Assembly: GCF_030412965.1 (NCBI RefSeq)
Contig: NZ_JAUHJQ010000001.1
Location: 62,001 to 126,000 of the forward strand
Length of the DNA: 64,000 nt
Direction: 5' to 3'
Source of the DNA: Nocardioides oceani
GTDB taxonomy: Bacteria; Actinomycetota; Actinomycetes; Propionibacteriales; Nocardioidaceae
Shown piece by piece: positions 28,601 to 36,595 of the stretch (position 1 is the stretch's first letter; every line of letters begins with the position of its first letter). Both the position numbers and the translations under genes were made by a program. The notes under the pieces are model-generated. The model was not told where the DNA came from and ran no database searches. It saw only the letters and a program-made list of their open reading frames with translations.

Positions 28601-29200
28601 CCGCAGCGGGTGCTCCTCCGTGGGCGGGAAGACGTCGACGATCCCTCCGCGGACCGCGAACTCGCCGCGCTTCTCCACCAGGTCGACGCGGGAGTACGCC
28701 GCGTCCGCCAGGCGGCGTACGACGTCGTCGAGGGGGGCGGTGTCGCCGGGGACCAGCTCGACGGGGGCGAGCTCGCCGAGGCCCTTGACCTGCGGCTGCA
28801 GGACGCTGCGGACCGGCGCGACGACGACCTGGAGCGGGCCGTTGCTGGCGTCGTCACCGGGGTGGACGAGCCGGCGGAGCACCGCGAGCCGCTTGCCGAT
28901 GGTGTCGCTGCGCGGGCTGAGCCGCTCGTGGGGCAGGGTCTCCCAGCTCGGGTAGTAGGCGATGGTGGCGGGGTCCAGGAAGCAGCCGAGCGCGTCGACC
29001 AGGTCCTCGGCCTCGCGCGCGGTCGCGGTGACCGCGAGGACCGTGCGGCCGGCCCGGACCAGGCCGGTGACCACGAACGGCCGCAGCGCCTCCGGCCCGG
29101 TGAGGTCCAGCGCACGGACCGCCCCGCCGCGGGCGTCCTCGACCGCGGTGGCGAGGGTGGGGTCGGCGAGGACGGCGTCGGCCAGGCCGGTGAGGCTCAC
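25628..29200 (-). CDS. mfd: Transcription-repair coupling factor Mfd
   Basis: A 1190-residue ATPase that removes stalled RNA polymerase and recruits UvrA. Visible parts in order: the UvrB-like N-terminal module (YYPSWETLPHERLSPRSDTI), the polymerase-binding CarD-like domain (YVVHEQHGVGRFVEMKQREV), Walker A in CGDVGYGKTEIAVRA, DEEQ box in LIIVDEEQRFGVEHK, motif III in SMSATPIPRTLEMA, motif VI in GRVGRSRERAYAYFLYP, and the C-terminal D7 domain. Full length for the family. GTG at 29200, AGGAGCACC upstream. Confidence 0.97.
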   Translation of the reverse strand: MSLTGLADAVLADPTLATAVEDARGGAVRALDLTGPEALRPFVVTGLVRAGRTVLAVTATAREAEDLVDALGCFLDPATIAYYPSWETLPHERLSPRSDTIGKRLAVLRRLVHPGDDASNGPLQVVVAPVRSVLQPQVKGLGELAPVELVPGDTAPLDDVVRRLADAAYSRVDLVEKRGEFAVRGGIVDVFPPTEEHPLRVEFWGDDVEEIRTFSVADQRTLDKAERLWAPPCRELLLTDEVRERAAELGRQHPTLVELTDKIAAGIAVEGMESLAPVLVDEMELLVDLMPPDTHVLVLDPERARSRAHDLVATSEEFLGASWAAAASGGTAPIDLGAASYRSLSDVREHSLDQHKPWWTMSPFGIGGDGGGGAARPVTDVDAIDGAVPSRALPMRPVDAYRGDLERAVKDIATWLAEGYRTVVAHPGHGPAQRMVEVLAEHDVPARLVEDLDEPPAADVVTVTCASAAHGFVDEQGRTVLLTGEDLTGQKSSTRDMRKMPARRKKQIDPLELKAGDYVVHEQHGVGRFVEMKQREVGGAVREYLVLEYGASKRGGPADRLYVPADALDQVTRYVGGEQPSLDRLGGADWAKRKGRARKAVREIAAELIKLYAARQATQGYAFGPDTPWQRELEDAFPFQETPDQLSTVDEVKADMRRTMPMDRLVCGDVGYGKTEIAVRAAFKAVQDGKQVAVLVPTTLLVTQHLSTFAERMAGFPVVLKALSRFQSDKEAAEVMAGVAEGSIDIVVGTHRLLNPDIRFKDLGLIIVDEEQRFGVEHKEQMKRLRTSVDVLSMSATPIPRTLEMAITGIREMSTITTPPEERHPVLTYVGAYEDRQVIAAVRRELLREGQVFYIHNRVNSIEKAAAKIRELVPDARVATAHGQMNEKQLEQVMLDFWEKRFDVLVCTTLVESGLDVSNANTMIIERADTLGLSQLHQLRGRVGRSRERAYAYFLYPAEKPLTETAHERLATLAQHSDLGGGMAIAMKDLEIRGAGNLLGGEQSGHIADVGFDLYVRLVGEAVTEFKGEAEPELNEVRIELPVDAHLPHDYIPSERLRLEVYKRLAEVRSDTDVDQIREELVDRYGEPPEVVASLLLVARFRARARKAGIGEVTAAGKNIRFAPVSLPESRVVRLNRMYPRSIVKANLDTILVPRPQTAVVGGKPIAGIALLQWAHGVIDAIIDPPETTS

Positions 29201-29300
29201 GGTGCTCCTGTGTTGTCCGAGGGGGTGGTCCGAGGGGGGTGCGGTGCCGGGGGTGGCAGCACGAACGCCCCGGGTCGCGACGACACGGGGGCGGTACCCG

Positions 29301-29306
29301 ATCCTA
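29301..29306 (-). promoter_or_regulatory. Predicted -10 box of mfd
   Basis: The minus-strand TAGGAT lies about 100 nt upstream of the mfd GTG. Its first three bases are also the TAG stop codon of the preceding small membrane-protein gene. Confidence 0.45.
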
Positions 29307-29816
29307 CGGGCGGTCCCCGAGCGCGGCCTCGCGCAGGCGGGCCAGCTCGGGCCGGTCGCGGTAGTAGGCGCGGCCGTCGGCGCCGATCTCGGCGAGCCAG
29401 TCGGCGCGGGCGGACAGGTGGGCGACGTACGCGTCGCGGCGCTCGGTCAGGCCGAGGTGGACGGCGAGGACGTCGACCTCCTCGCACCGCGCGAGCGCGT
29501 CGCGGACCCGGGGCTCGGCCTCACGGGCCTCCTCGGCGACCAGCGCGAAGAACCCGTCCTGGCTGCTGCCGCTCGGCACCGAGAGCAGGGCGGGCTGGAC
29601 GTAGGTGCGGATCATCGCCATCGAGGCGTCCGTCCGCGCGGTCGCGGCGGCCGTGGCGTCCGCGCACCGCTCGACCGCACGCTGCTCGCGCTCGCGCAGC
29701 TCGTGGTCGGCGGCCCAGCCGGCGACCAGGACCAGCGCGGCGACGGCCAGGACCCAGCGCGTACGCCGCCGCAGCGGCGTGCGCCCCGGCTGCTCGAGGA
29801 CCTCGGCTGGCTCCAC
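29304..29816 (-). CDS. Small single-pass membrane protein, unknown function
   Basis: A 170-residue protein with a basic cytoplasmic head, one membrane helix (WVLAVAALVLVAGWAAD, about residues 21-37), then a charged helical extracytoplasmic part (LREREQRAVERCADATAAAT). Two Cys (about 50 and 111) could form a disulfide. No family was recognised. It lies upstream of mfd in the same direction. Codon use looks ordinary for this genome, so it is probably a real gene. Start: GTG at 29816. Confidence 0.65.
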   Translation of the reverse strand: MEPAEVLEQPGRTPLRRRTRWVLAVAALVLVAGWAADHELREREQRAVERCADATAAATARTDASMAMIRTYVQPALLSVPSGSSQDGFFALVAEEAREAEPRVRDALARCEEVDVLAVHLGLTERRDAYVAHLSARADWLAEIGADGRAYYRDRPELARLREAALGDRP

Positions 29817-29871
29817 CCGTCCAGTGTGCGCCGGGGCCGGTCGCGCCGCCCGGCGCTCGGCGGTCGTGGCC

Positions 29872-30651
29872 TCAGCCGACGCCGTGGCGCTTGACGAACT
29901 CCACGATCTGCTCGGCCAGCTCGGGCCGGCACACGATGAGGTCGGGGAGGTAGACGTCCTCCTGGTTGTACTCCAGCGGGGTGCCGTCGACGCGGCTGGT
30001 GAACAGCCCGGCCGCGCGGGCGACCGCGACCGGGGCGGCCGAGTCCCACTCGTACTGCCCGCCGGCGTGCACGTAGGCGTCGGTGATGTCGCGCGCGACG
30101 CTCATCACCTTCACCCCGGCCGAGCCCATCGCGACCAGCTCGGCATCGATCTCCTGCGCCAGCGCGTGGACGAACTCCGGCGGGCGGCTGCGCGAGACCG
30201 CGATCCGCGGCCGCGCGCTCGTCCGCGGCGGGACGACCGGCGGCTGGCCGGTGTTGAAGGTCTCCCCCAGCGCCGGCTGCGCGACGGCCCCGGCGACGAG
30301 GTCGCCGCCCTGCCACAGCGCGACGTGGACGGCCCAGTCCTCGCGGGGCACCTCGGAGAACTCCCGGGTGCCGTCCAGCGGGTCGACGATCCAGACCCGG
30401 TCCTTGCCCAGGCGGACCTTGTCGTCCTTGCCCTCCTCCGACAGCACGGCGTCCGCGGGGCGGTGCTCGGCGATCAGGCCCATCAGCAGCTCGTGCGCGG
30501 CGCGGTCGCCGGCGTCCTTGAGCTCCTTGCCCTCCAGCCCCTCCCCACGCACCTCGAGCAGGCGCTCACCGGCGACGGTGGCCAGCCACGTCGCCAGGAC
30601 GTGGTCGTCGTGGGCAGCGGACTCGGGAGGGGAACCGGCGTCGAAGGTCAC
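29872..30651 (-). CDS. cysQ: Inositol monophosphatase-family phosphatase, CysQ-like
   Basis: A 259-residue Mg-dependent phosphatase. Metal motifs are VLSEEGKDD (acidic pair), WIVDPLDGTREF (DPxDGT) and YEWDSAAPVAVARAAG (WDxAA). The SEEGKDD and DGTREF forms favour 3'(2'),5'-bisphosphate nucleotidase (CysQ), which degrades PAP from sulfate assimilation. A PAPS-type sulfotransferase lies 12 kb away, and such enzymes make PAP. The GTG start at 30651 has a TAGGCT box at 30659-30664 seven nt before it (leaderless). Confidence 0.87.
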   Translation of the reverse strand: MTFDAGSPPESAAHDDHVLATWLATVAGERLLEVRGEGLEGKELKDAGDRAAHELLMGLIAEHRPADAVLSEEGKDDKVRLGKDRVWIVDPLDGTREFSEVPREDWAVHVALWQGGDLVAGAVAQPALGETFNTGQPPVVPPRTSARPRIAVSRSRPPEFVHALAQEIDAELVAMGSAGVKVMSVARDITDAYVHAGGQYEWDSAAPVAVARAAGLFTSRVDGTPLEYNQEDVYLPDLIVCRPELAEQIVEFVKRHGVG

Positions 30652-30658
30652 GGGCGCC

Positions 30659-30664
30659 AGCCTA
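30659..30664 (-). promoter_or_regulatory. -10 box TAGGCT of the cysQ-like gene
   Basis: TAGGCT on the minus strand, seven nt before the GTG start at 30651. It fits the leaderless spacing seen elsewhere in the window. Confidence 0.5.
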
Positions 30665-30690
30665 GGACCCGCCCCGCGCCTGGCGCCCCG

Positions 30691-31144
30691 CTGGTTGAGC
30701 AGCGAGCGCCAGCGAGCGTGTCGAAACCCGGTGACGTGCCCACCGCCGCGCCGCTGGTTGAGCAGCGAGCGCCAGCGAGCGTGCCGAAACCCGGCGACGT
30801 GCCCACACAGCCACCCCACCGCTGGTTGAGCAGCGAGCGCCAGCGAGCGTGCCGAAACCCGGCGACGTGCCCACACAGCCACCCCACCGCTGGTTGAGCA
30901 GCGAGCGCCAGCGAGCGTGTCGAAACCCGGCGACGTGCCCACACAGCCACCCCACCGCTGGTTGAGCAGCGAGCGCCAGCGAGCGTGCCGAAACCCGGCG
31001 ACGTGCCCACACAGCCACCCCACCGCTGGTTGAGCAGCGAGCGCCAGCGAGCGTGTCGAAACCCGGTGACGTGCCCACCGCCCCGAGCCCCTCACCGGGT
31101 TTCGACACGGTCGGCGCCGGGGCGCCTCCCTGCTCAACCAGCGG
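30691..31144. repeat. Hairpin-repeat array I: six direct copies closed by one inverted arm
   Basis: Six forward copies of a unit opening ctggttgagcagcgag and ending cgaaaccc start at 30691, 30754, 30822, 30890, 30958 and 31026; the last five are exactly 68 bp apart. The intervening 35 nt (ggcgacgtgcccacacag plus flank) are also nearly identical. One inverted arm (31093-31144, gggtttcgacac to ctcaaccagcgg) closes the array, able to pair with the last forward copy. Copies alternate gtgtcg and gtgccg. There is no gene inside; open frames here are products of the repeat. Confidence 0.92.
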
Positions 31145-31209
31145 GAGCGATGCCTCCGCGCTTCCTCCTGCTCGAGCAGCAGGAGCGACGACGCGGCCCC
31201 GGCGAACGC

Positions 31210-31839
31210 TCAGAGCGGCAGGCCGTGCTCACGCAGCCGCGCACGGAGGGCGTCGGGCCCGTCGTCGACGGTCCACACGACGCCGCGCAGACCGGCGTCG
31301 CGGGCGGCGTCGACGAAGCGGTCCTTGTCGTCGACGTGCAGCACCGCGGCAGGCTCGAGGCCGAGCTGCTCGACCACCCGGCGGAAGAACGCGGGGTCGG
31401 CCTTGGTGACCCCCAGCTCGCAGGAGGTGAAGGTGGAGTCCAGCAGGTCGCCGTAGCCCAGCTCCTCGCGCATGTACGCCGTGCGCAGGTCGTGCTGGTT
31501 GGTCGCGAGGTGGACCGGGACGCCGGCCTCGCGCAGGTCGCGGACGACCTCGGCGGTGTCGGAGACGACCTCGATGTGGTGGTAGTGGTCCACCAGGTCC
31601 TCGGCGCGATCGGGCACGCCCCAGTGCTCGAGCACCTCCGCGACGACGTCACGGAAGGAGCGGTGGCCGGTGAGCGCCGCCTGCTCGGCCTCGAAGAGGT
31701 GGTCGCTGAACTCCTCCCCCGAGCCGTCCGGCACGAGGGCGCGCAGCGTGTCGAGCCAGCCGGGCGGGTTGACCTGCAGCACGCCGTCCGCGTCGAGGAG
31801 CACGGCTCGCACGGCCCGCGCCGAAGCCCCAGCACTCAC
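31210..31839 (-). CDS. HAD-superfamily phosphatase
   Basis: A 209-residue HAD hydrolase. Motif I is [12 protein letters not shown] (nucleophile Asp), motif II is [10 protein letters not shown], motif III Lys is in [13 protein letters not shown], and motif IV is [14 protein letters not shown]. The cap is a short four-helix type ([13 protein letters not shown] nearby). Substrate unknown. It overlaps pth by GTGA, a pairing that suggests co-translation rather than a shared pathway. Confidence 0.9.
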   Translation of the reverse strand: MSAGASARAVRAVLLDADGVLQVNPPGWLDTLRALVPDGSGEEFSDHLFEAEQAALTGHRSFRDVVAEVLEHWGVPDRAEDLVDHYHHIEVVSDTAEVVRDLREAGVPVHLATNQHDLRTAYMREELGYGDLLDSTFTSCELGVTKADPAFFRRVVEQLGLEPAAVLHVDDKDRFVDAARDAGLRGVVWTVDDGPDALRARLREHGLPL

Positions 31840-32435
31840 GAGTTGAACTTCTGCTGGGTCCGCTCGAGGCCCTCCAGCACCAGGCACTCCACGGCGTCGG
31901 CCGCGGTGTCGACCTGGAACGGCAGCACCTTGCGCTCGGCGGCGGAGTAGTTCGACAGCACGAAGTCCGCGACCTCCTGCCGGCCGGGCGGGCGGCCGAT
32001 GCCGACGCGCACCCGGTGGAAGTCGCCGGTGCCGAGCGAGGAGCGCATGGACTTCAGGCCGTTGTGGCCGTTGTCGCCGCCACCGAGCTTGGCGCGCATC
32101 GTGTCGAAGGGGATGTCCAGCTCGTCGTGGATCGCCACGATGCGCTCGGGCGGCACCTTGTAGAAGGTGGCGAGGGCCTTGACCGGCCCGCCGACCTCGT
32201 TCATGTACGACCGGGGGCGGGCCAGCACGACGCGCGCCTGGTCCGAGCCGGGCGACCCGAACCGGCCCTCGACCACGTCGGCGCGACCGGTCTTGTGGGC
32301 CCGGAACGGCGAGCCCATCCGCCGCGCCAGCTCGTCGGTCACCAGGTAGCCGATGTTGTGGCGGTGACCGGCGTAGGAAGGGCCGGGATTCCCGAGGCCG
32401 ACGACGAGCCACACGGGGTTGGCGGTGTCGGTCAC
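31836..32435 (-). CDS. pth: Peptidyl-tRNA hydrolase
   Basis: A 199-residue enzyme that frees tRNA from peptidyl-tRNA dropped by ribosomes. The hallmark residues are present: [20 protein letters not shown] (catalytic His), [40 protein letters not shown]. Linked to rplY upstream in the same direction, the usual ctc-pth pairing. GTG at 32435 is used; an in-frame GTG at 32471 would add 12 residues. Confidence 0.94.
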   Translation of the reverse strand: MTDTANPVWLVVGLGNPGPSYAGHRHNIGYLVTDELARRMGSPFRAHKTGRADVVEGRFGSPGSDQARVVLARPRSYMNEVGGPVKALATFYKVPPERIVAIHDELDIPFDTMRAKLGGGDNGHNGLKSMRSSLGTGDFHRVRVGIGRPPGRQEVADFVLSNYSAAERKVLPFQVDTAADAVECLVLEGLERTQQKFNS

Positions 32436-32501
32436 GGGTTCCCGGCCCTTCCTGGTTCCGAAGAGGTGCACGCCGTACGACGTGCCCCCTGCGGGCGTGC
32501 C

Positions 32502-33185
32502 TTACTCGGAGTCGGCGGCCTGCTCGTCGCCGGCGGCGTCGGCCTCGGCCTCGGCGCCCTCGCCCTCGGTCGCCTCGGACTCGTCGCGCTCGATGCCGGC
32601 CTCGGCCTCGGCGTCGGCGAGCTCGGCCTCGAGGGCCTCGGCGGAGACCTGCTCGGTCACGTTGACGACGAGGGTCTCGCCGTCGACCAGCAGGGTCGAG
32701 CCGGAGGGCAGCTCGAGCTGCGAGGCGAGGATCTGCGTGCCGGCCTCGAGGCCCTCGACGGAGACCTCGATGGACTCGGGGATGTGGGTGGCCTCGGCCT
32801 CGAGGGACACCGTGGCGTTCTCGGTGACGACGAGCGTCTCCTTGGCGGCCTCGCCGGTCACGACGACGGGGACGTCGACGGTGACCTTCTCGCCGCGGAC
32901 GACCGCGACGAAGTCGACGTGCTCGAGGTGGCGCTTGATCGGGTCGATCTGCACCTGCTTGGTGAGCGCGAGCTGGGTGTCGCCGTCGATGTCGAGCTCG
33001 AGCAGCGCGTTGGCGCCGCCGTGCTTGAGCGCGAGCATCGTGGCGTGGCCCGGCAGGGTCACGTGGATGGGGTCGTTGCCGTGCCCGTAGATGACGGCGG
33101 GCACCTTGTTCTCGCGGCGGATGCGGCGGGCGGCGCCCTTGCCGAACTCGGTCCGCTTCTCGGCGGTGATCTTCTCGCTGGCCAT
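32502..33185 (-). CDS. rplY: 50S ribosomal protein L25/general stress protein Ctc
   Basis: A 227-residue long form of L25, which binds 5S rRNA. The L25 domain starts TAEKRTEFGKGAARRIRREN; the C-terminal TL5 beta domain follows at about residue 95 (VTVDVPVVVTGEAAKETLV). The tail is strongly acidic (EATEGEGAEAEADAAGDE), usual in actinobacteria. ATG at 33185 with a GGAGAG ribosome site. A minus-strand TAGACT at 33336-33341 is a candidate promoter with a 150-nt leader. Confidence 0.94.
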   Translation of the reverse strand: MASEKITAEKRTEFGKGAARRIRRENKVPAVIYGHGNDPIHVTLPGHATMLALKHGGANALLELDIDGDTQLALTKQVQIDPIKRHLEHVDFVAVVRGEKVTVDVPVVVTGEAAKETLVVTENATVSLEAEATHIPESIEVSVEGLEAGTQILASQLELPSGSTLLVDGETLVVNVTEQVSAEALEAELADAEAEAGIERDESEATEGEGAEAEADAAGDEQAADSE

Positions 33186-33335
33186 CGTGGCTCTCCTCGT
33201 ACGTGGGTCTGGTCGTGCGTCTCAGGGGCCTCGGCTCGACGGCGCGGCACACCCGGAGGTACGGCCAGCCCTGTCGATCACGGAGCGGTCCACGGCCGGC
33301 GTGGCCGGACCCTCCCTCGCCGAGGCAACCGCAGC

Positions 33336-33341
33336 AGTCTA
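33336..33341 (-). promoter_or_regulatory. Candidate -10 box for rplY-pth
   Basis: TAGACT on the minus strand, about 150 nt upstream of the rplY ATG. The 33186-33396 stretch holds no gene; the long leader could carry regulation, but no known riboswitch was recognised. Confidence 0.4.
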
Positions 33342-33396
33342 GGGGCGATGCCGACGGATGCCCAATCACCGCGGGAGGGCGGCGTACGCCGTGCGC

Positions 33397-33537
33397 TCAG
33401 GCGCGGTCCGCCTCGGTCTCGGCGGAGGTCCACCGCCCGGGCAGGTCGACGGTCGTCTCCCCCGCCTGGCCGTCCTCGGTGGTCCAGGTCGCGCGCACGC
33501 CGGCGGTCGAGGCGGGGCCTGCGAGGACCCCGCGCAT
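33397..33537 (-). CDS. 46-residue ORF coupled to prs
   Basis: A tiny frame starting ATG at 33537, overlapping the prs stop as TGATG. It reads MRGVLAGPASTAG, then VRATWTTEDGQ and VDLPGRWTSAET. The ending contains ordinary residues rather than the Arg-rich shadows seen in false frames here, and the overlap supports translation. No family was recognised. Either a real small protein or a truncated remnant. Confidence 0.4.
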   Translation of the reverse strand: MRGVLAGPASTAGVRATWTTEDGQAGETTVDLPGRWTSAETEADRA

Positions 33538-34517
33538 CAGGCGTGGCCGTCGAACATCGACGTCACCGAGCCGTCCTCGAACACCTCGCGGATCGCGCGG
33601 GCGACCAGCGGGGCGATGGAGAGGACGGTCAGCTTGTCGAACTCCCGCTCGGGGGCGATCGGCAGGGTGTTGGTGACGATGACCTCGACGGCCGGGCTGT
33701 TCTTGAGCCGGTCGACGGCCGGGTCGGAGAGGATCGCGTGCGTGGCGGCGATGATGACGCCCGCGGCGCCGTCGGCCATGAGCGCCTCGGCGGCCTTCAC
33801 GATCGTGCCACCGGTGTCGATCATGTCGTCGGTCAGGATGCACATCTTGCCCGCGACCTCGCCGACGACGCGGTTCGCGACCGTCTCGTTCGGCCGGTCC
33901 GTGCGGCGGGTCTTGTGGATGAACGCCAGCGGGACGCCGCCGAGCTTGGCCGACCAGCGCTCGGCGACCTTGATCCGGCCCGCGTCGGGCGAGACGACGC
34001 ACAGCTGCTCGCGGCCGTACCGCTCGCGCACGTAGTCGGTGAGGATCGGCAGCGCCATCAGGTGGTCGACCGGGCCGTCGAAGTAGCCCTGGATCTGGTC
34101 GGCGTGCAGGTCGACCGAGATCAGCCGGTCCGCGCCGGCGGTCTTGAACAGGTCGGCCATGAGGCGGGCCGAGATCGGCTCGCGGCCGCGGTGCTTCTTG
34201 TCCTGGCGGGCGTAGCCGTAGAACGGCATGACCACGGTGATCCGCTTGGCGCTGGCGCGCTTGAGCGCGTCGACCATGATCAGGTGCTCCATGATCCACT
34301 CGTTGATCGGAGCGGTGTGGCTCTGGAGCACGAAGGCGTCGCAGCCGCGGACCGACTCCTCGTAGCGGACGTAGATCTCGGAGTTCGCGAACTCGTAGGC
34401 CGAGGTCGGCACGAGGTCGGTGCCGAGGATCCCGGCCACCTCCTCGGCGAGCTCGGGGTGGGCCCGACCGCTGAAGACCATCAGGTTCTTCTCGGTGGTC
34501 TTCTTCATCCCGGTCAT
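33537..34517 (-). CDS. prs: Ribose-phosphate pyrophosphokinase
   Basis: A 326-residue enzyme making PRPP from ribose-5-phosphate and ATP. Signature blocks: ANSEIYVRYEESVRGCD, MPFYGYARQDKKHRGREPIS (ATP site), DLHADQIQGYFDGPVDH, and the PRPP loop ILTDDMIDTGGTIVKAA. ATG at 34517 has GGGAGCACC seven nt before it. It follows glmU directly, the conserved actinobacterial glmU-prs order. Confidence 0.96.
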   Translation of the reverse strand: MTGMKKTTEKNLMVFSGRAHPELAEEVAGILGTDLVPTSAYEFANSEIYVRYEESVRGCDAFVLQSHTAPINEWIMEHLIMVDALKRASAKRITVVMPFYGYARQDKKHRGREPISARLMADLFKTAGADRLISVDLHADQIQGYFDGPVDHLMALPILTDYVRERYGREQLCVVSPDAGRIKVAERWSAKLGGVPLAFIHKTRRTDRPNETVANRVVGEVAGKMCILTDDMIDTGGTIVKAAEALMADGAAGVIIAATHAILSDPAVDRLKNSPAVEVIVTNTLPIAPEREFDKLTVLSIAPLVARAIREVFEDGSVTSMFDGHA

Positions 34518-34551
34518 GGTGGTGCTCCCTGGTCGCCGGAGGTGGGTGCGG

Positions 34552-36042
34552 TCAGGATTCTGCCCCTGCCGACGGGGTCCCCCCAACTCCGTCCCCGTCG
34601 TCCTGAGACGTTTTGTGAGCGGGATCTCCCGCGGCCTCCGCCGCGGCCGCCTGTGCGGTGCCCGCGCGGCGCCGGAGCGTCCAGCCCTCGAGGTTGCGCT
34701 GGGGGCCCGCGCTGACCGCCAGCGCACCCGCCGGCACGTCGTCGCGGACGACGGTCCCGGCCCCGGTCCCGGCCCCGTCGCCGACCGTCACCGGCGCGAC
34801 GAAGGTGTTGTTGGAGCCGGTCCGCGCCTGGCGGCCGACGGTCGTGCGGTGCTTGGCCACGCCGTCGTAGTTGGCGAAGATCGTGCCGGCGCCGATGTTG
34901 GTGCCCTCGCCGATGGTGGCGTCACCGACGTACGACAGGTGCGGGACCTTCGCGCCCGGCGCGAGGTCGGCGTTCTTGGTCTCCACGAAGGTGCCGATCT
35001 TGCCGCCCTCGCCCAGCCTGGTGCCGGGCCGCAGGTAGGCGAACGGGCCGACGTTCGCGCCGTCGCCGACGACCGCGAGCTGGCCGTGCGTGCGGACGAC
35101 CTGCGCCCCCGCACCGACCTCGCAGTCCTCCAGGGTGGTGTCGGGGCCGACGACCGCGTCCTCGCCGACCACGGTCGCGCCGAGCAGCTGGGTCCCCGGG
35201 AGGATCGTGACGTCCTGGGCCAGCTCGACCTCGGAGTCGATCCACGTCGTGGCCGGGTCCATCACCGTGACGCCCGCGCGCATCCACCGGGTGACGATGC
35301 GGCGGTTCATCTCACGGCCGAGGTCGGCCAGCTGTGCCCGGTCGTTGGCGCCCTCGGTCTGCAGGACGTCCTCGAGCGGATAGGCGCCGACGGTGAGGCC
35401 GGCGTCGCGGGCGAGCTGGACGCAGTCGGTCAGGTAGTACTCGCCCTTGGCGTTGTCGTTGCCGATCCGCGGCAGCGCCTCGGCGAGGAAGGCGGCGTCG
35501 AACGCGAGGATCCCGGAGTTGATCTCGCGGATCTCGCGCTGCTCGGGCGTCGCGTCCTTCTCCTCCACGATGGCCACCACGTCGCCGTCGCCGTCGCGGA
35601 CGACCCGGCCGTACCCGAACGGCTCCGGCACGATCCCGCTGAGGATGCTCACCGCCCGCTCGGCCGCCTCGTGCTCGGCGGTGAAGGCCCGCAGCGACTC
35701 GCCCTCGAGCAGCGGGGTGTCGCCGTACGCCACGAGCACCGTGCCGGCCCCGATCCCGCCGGCGGCCTCCACCGCGACCCGCACGGCGTGGCCGGTGCCG
35801 AGCTGGTCCTCCTGGACCGCGAGCACGACGCCGGGCAGCTGCTCCTCCACGTGGGGCGCGACCAGCTCCCGCTGGTGGCCGACCACCGCGACCACCTGCC
35901 GCGGCTCGACCGCGCGCACGGCGTGCAGCACGTGCCCGACCATGCTGCGCCCGCAGACGGGGTGCAGCACCTTCGGGGTCTTCGACCGCATCCGGGTGCC
36001 GCCGCCGGCAGCGAGCACGATGACCGTCAGGTTGTTCGTCAC
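34552..36042 (-). CDS. glmU: Bifunctional GlmU (UDP-GlcNAc synthesis)
   Basis: A 496-residue enzyme with an N-terminal uridyltransferase (VIVLAAGGGTRMRSKTPKVLH, then VAYGDTPLL and GYGRVVRD) and a C-terminal left-handed beta-helix acetyltransferase (hexapeptide repeats such as VVGEDAVVGPDTTLEDC; active-site His in FANYDGVAKHRTTVG). It makes UDP-GlcNAc for peptidoglycan and mycothiol. The C-terminal 40 residues (GTAQAAAAEAAGDPAHK) are disordered. Starts GTG 36042, one nt from the end of tRNA-Gln. Confidence 0.96.
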   Translation of the reverse strand: MTNNLTVIVLAAGGGTRMRSKTPKVLHPVCGRSMVGHVLHAVRAVEPRQVVAVVGHQRELVAPHVEEQLPGVVLAVQEDQLGTGHAVRVAVEAAGGIGAGTVLVAYGDTPLLEGESLRAFTAEHEAAERAVSILSGIVPEPFGYGRVVRDGDGDVVAIVEEKDATPEQREIREINSGILAFDAAFLAEALPRIGNDNAKGEYYLTDCVQLARDAGLTVGAYPLEDVLQTEGANDRAQLADLGREMNRRIVTRWMRAGVTVMDPATTWIDSEVELAQDVTILPGTQLLGATVVGEDAVVGPDTTLEDCEVGAGAQVVRTHGQLAVVGDGANVGPFAYLRPGTRLGEGGKIGTFVETKNADLAPGAKVPHLSYVGDATIGEGTNIGAGTIFANYDGVAKHRTTVGRQARTGSNNTFVAPVTVGDGAGTGAGTVVRDDVPAGALAVSAGPQRNLEGWTLRRRAGTAQAAAAEAAGDPAHKTSQDDGDGVGGTPSAGAES

Positions 36043-36043
36043 G

Positions 36044-36122
36044 CTCCCCGGGTAGGAGTCGAACCTACGTCGCTAGTCCTGATTCAAAGTCAGGCGGGCC
36101 CTGCCGGCAGACCAACCGGGGA
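36044..36122 (-). tRNA. tRNA-Gln (UUG)
   Basis: Acceptor TCCCCGG (36116-36122) with CCGGGGA (36045-36051) and discriminator G at 36044, both Gln-like (U1-A72, G73). The anticodon loop CTTTGAA gives UUG, with stem CCTGA/TCAGG, and the T arm is GTAGG-TTCGACT-CCTAC. It is 79 nt, with a 9-nt variable region (ACTAGCGAC) and one extra nt between the D and anticodon stems. It lies in the conserved spot before glmU. Confidence 0.85.
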
Positions 36123-36146
36123 ATGTCCCCCGTGGAGGACCGGCCC

Positions 36147-36152
36147 AGCCTA
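36147..36152 (-). promoter_or_regulatory. Promoter -10 box for tRNA-Gln
   Basis: TAGGCT on the minus strand, about 25 nt upstream of the tRNA 5' end. Transcription could run on through glmU and prs. Confidence 0.5.
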
Positions 36153-36163
36153 GATGAGCGCCG

Positions 36164-36577
36164 GCCGGTCGAGCAGCGAGCGGCAGCGAGCGTCGCCCAC
36201 CGCCGGCCGAGCAGCGAGCGCCAGCGAACGTCGCCCACCGCTGGTCGAGCAGCGAGCGCCAGCGAGCGTCGTCGAGACCCAGCCACCGTCCCCGACACCG
36301 CAGCCACCTCACCGGGTCTCGACGACGCTCGGCGCTGGCGCGCCTCCCTGCTCGACCAACGGGTCCGCCGCTGGTCGAGCAGCGAGCGCCAGCGAACGCC
36401 GCCCACCGCCGGCCGAGCAGCGAGCGCCAGCGAGCGTCGTCGAGACCCAGCCACCGTCCCCGACACCGCAGCCACCTCACCGGGTCTCGACGACGCTCGG
36501 CGCTGGCGCGCCTCCCTGCTCGACAACGGGTCCGCCGCTGGTCGAGCAGCGAGCGCCAGCGAGCGTCGTCGAGACCC
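36164..36577. repeat. Hairpin-repeat array II
   Basis: Six forward arms (starting 36164, 36202, 36240, 36370, 36408, 36537) and two inverted arms (36311-36363 and 36479-36530). The forward arm begins gctggtcgagcagcgag and ends cgtcgtcgagaccc; the inverted arm runs accgggtctcgacgac to ctgctcgaccaacgg. Some forward copies lack the cgagaccc end. Arms are variants of array I but with C/G in place of T/A at matched positions. Confidence 0.9.
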
Positions 36578-36595
36578 CCGCACCGGCGCAGGGCC

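Noticed and set aside
25415..29953. A 1512-residue open frame on the plus strand opposite mfd
   Set aside because: It is antisense to a full-length mfd with all family motifs; the composition is typical of mirror frames in GC-rich DNA.
30648..31137. Open frames running through array I
   Set aside because: They are made only of repeated residues from the repeat unit (for example RHARWRSLLNQRW); no ribosome site or family match.
30691..31144. CRISPR array
   Set aside because: The repeats are about 33 bp at 68-bp period, but the sequence between them is almost the same in every copy, so there are no unique spacers, and no cas gene is in the window.
33186..33396. Riboswitch or leader peptide before rplY
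   Set aside because: No conserved fold, known aptamer motif or small frame with a ribosome site was recognised.
36044..36122. tRNA for another amino acid
   Set aside because: The anticodon loop reads TTG and the acceptor (U1-A72, G73) is Gln-like.
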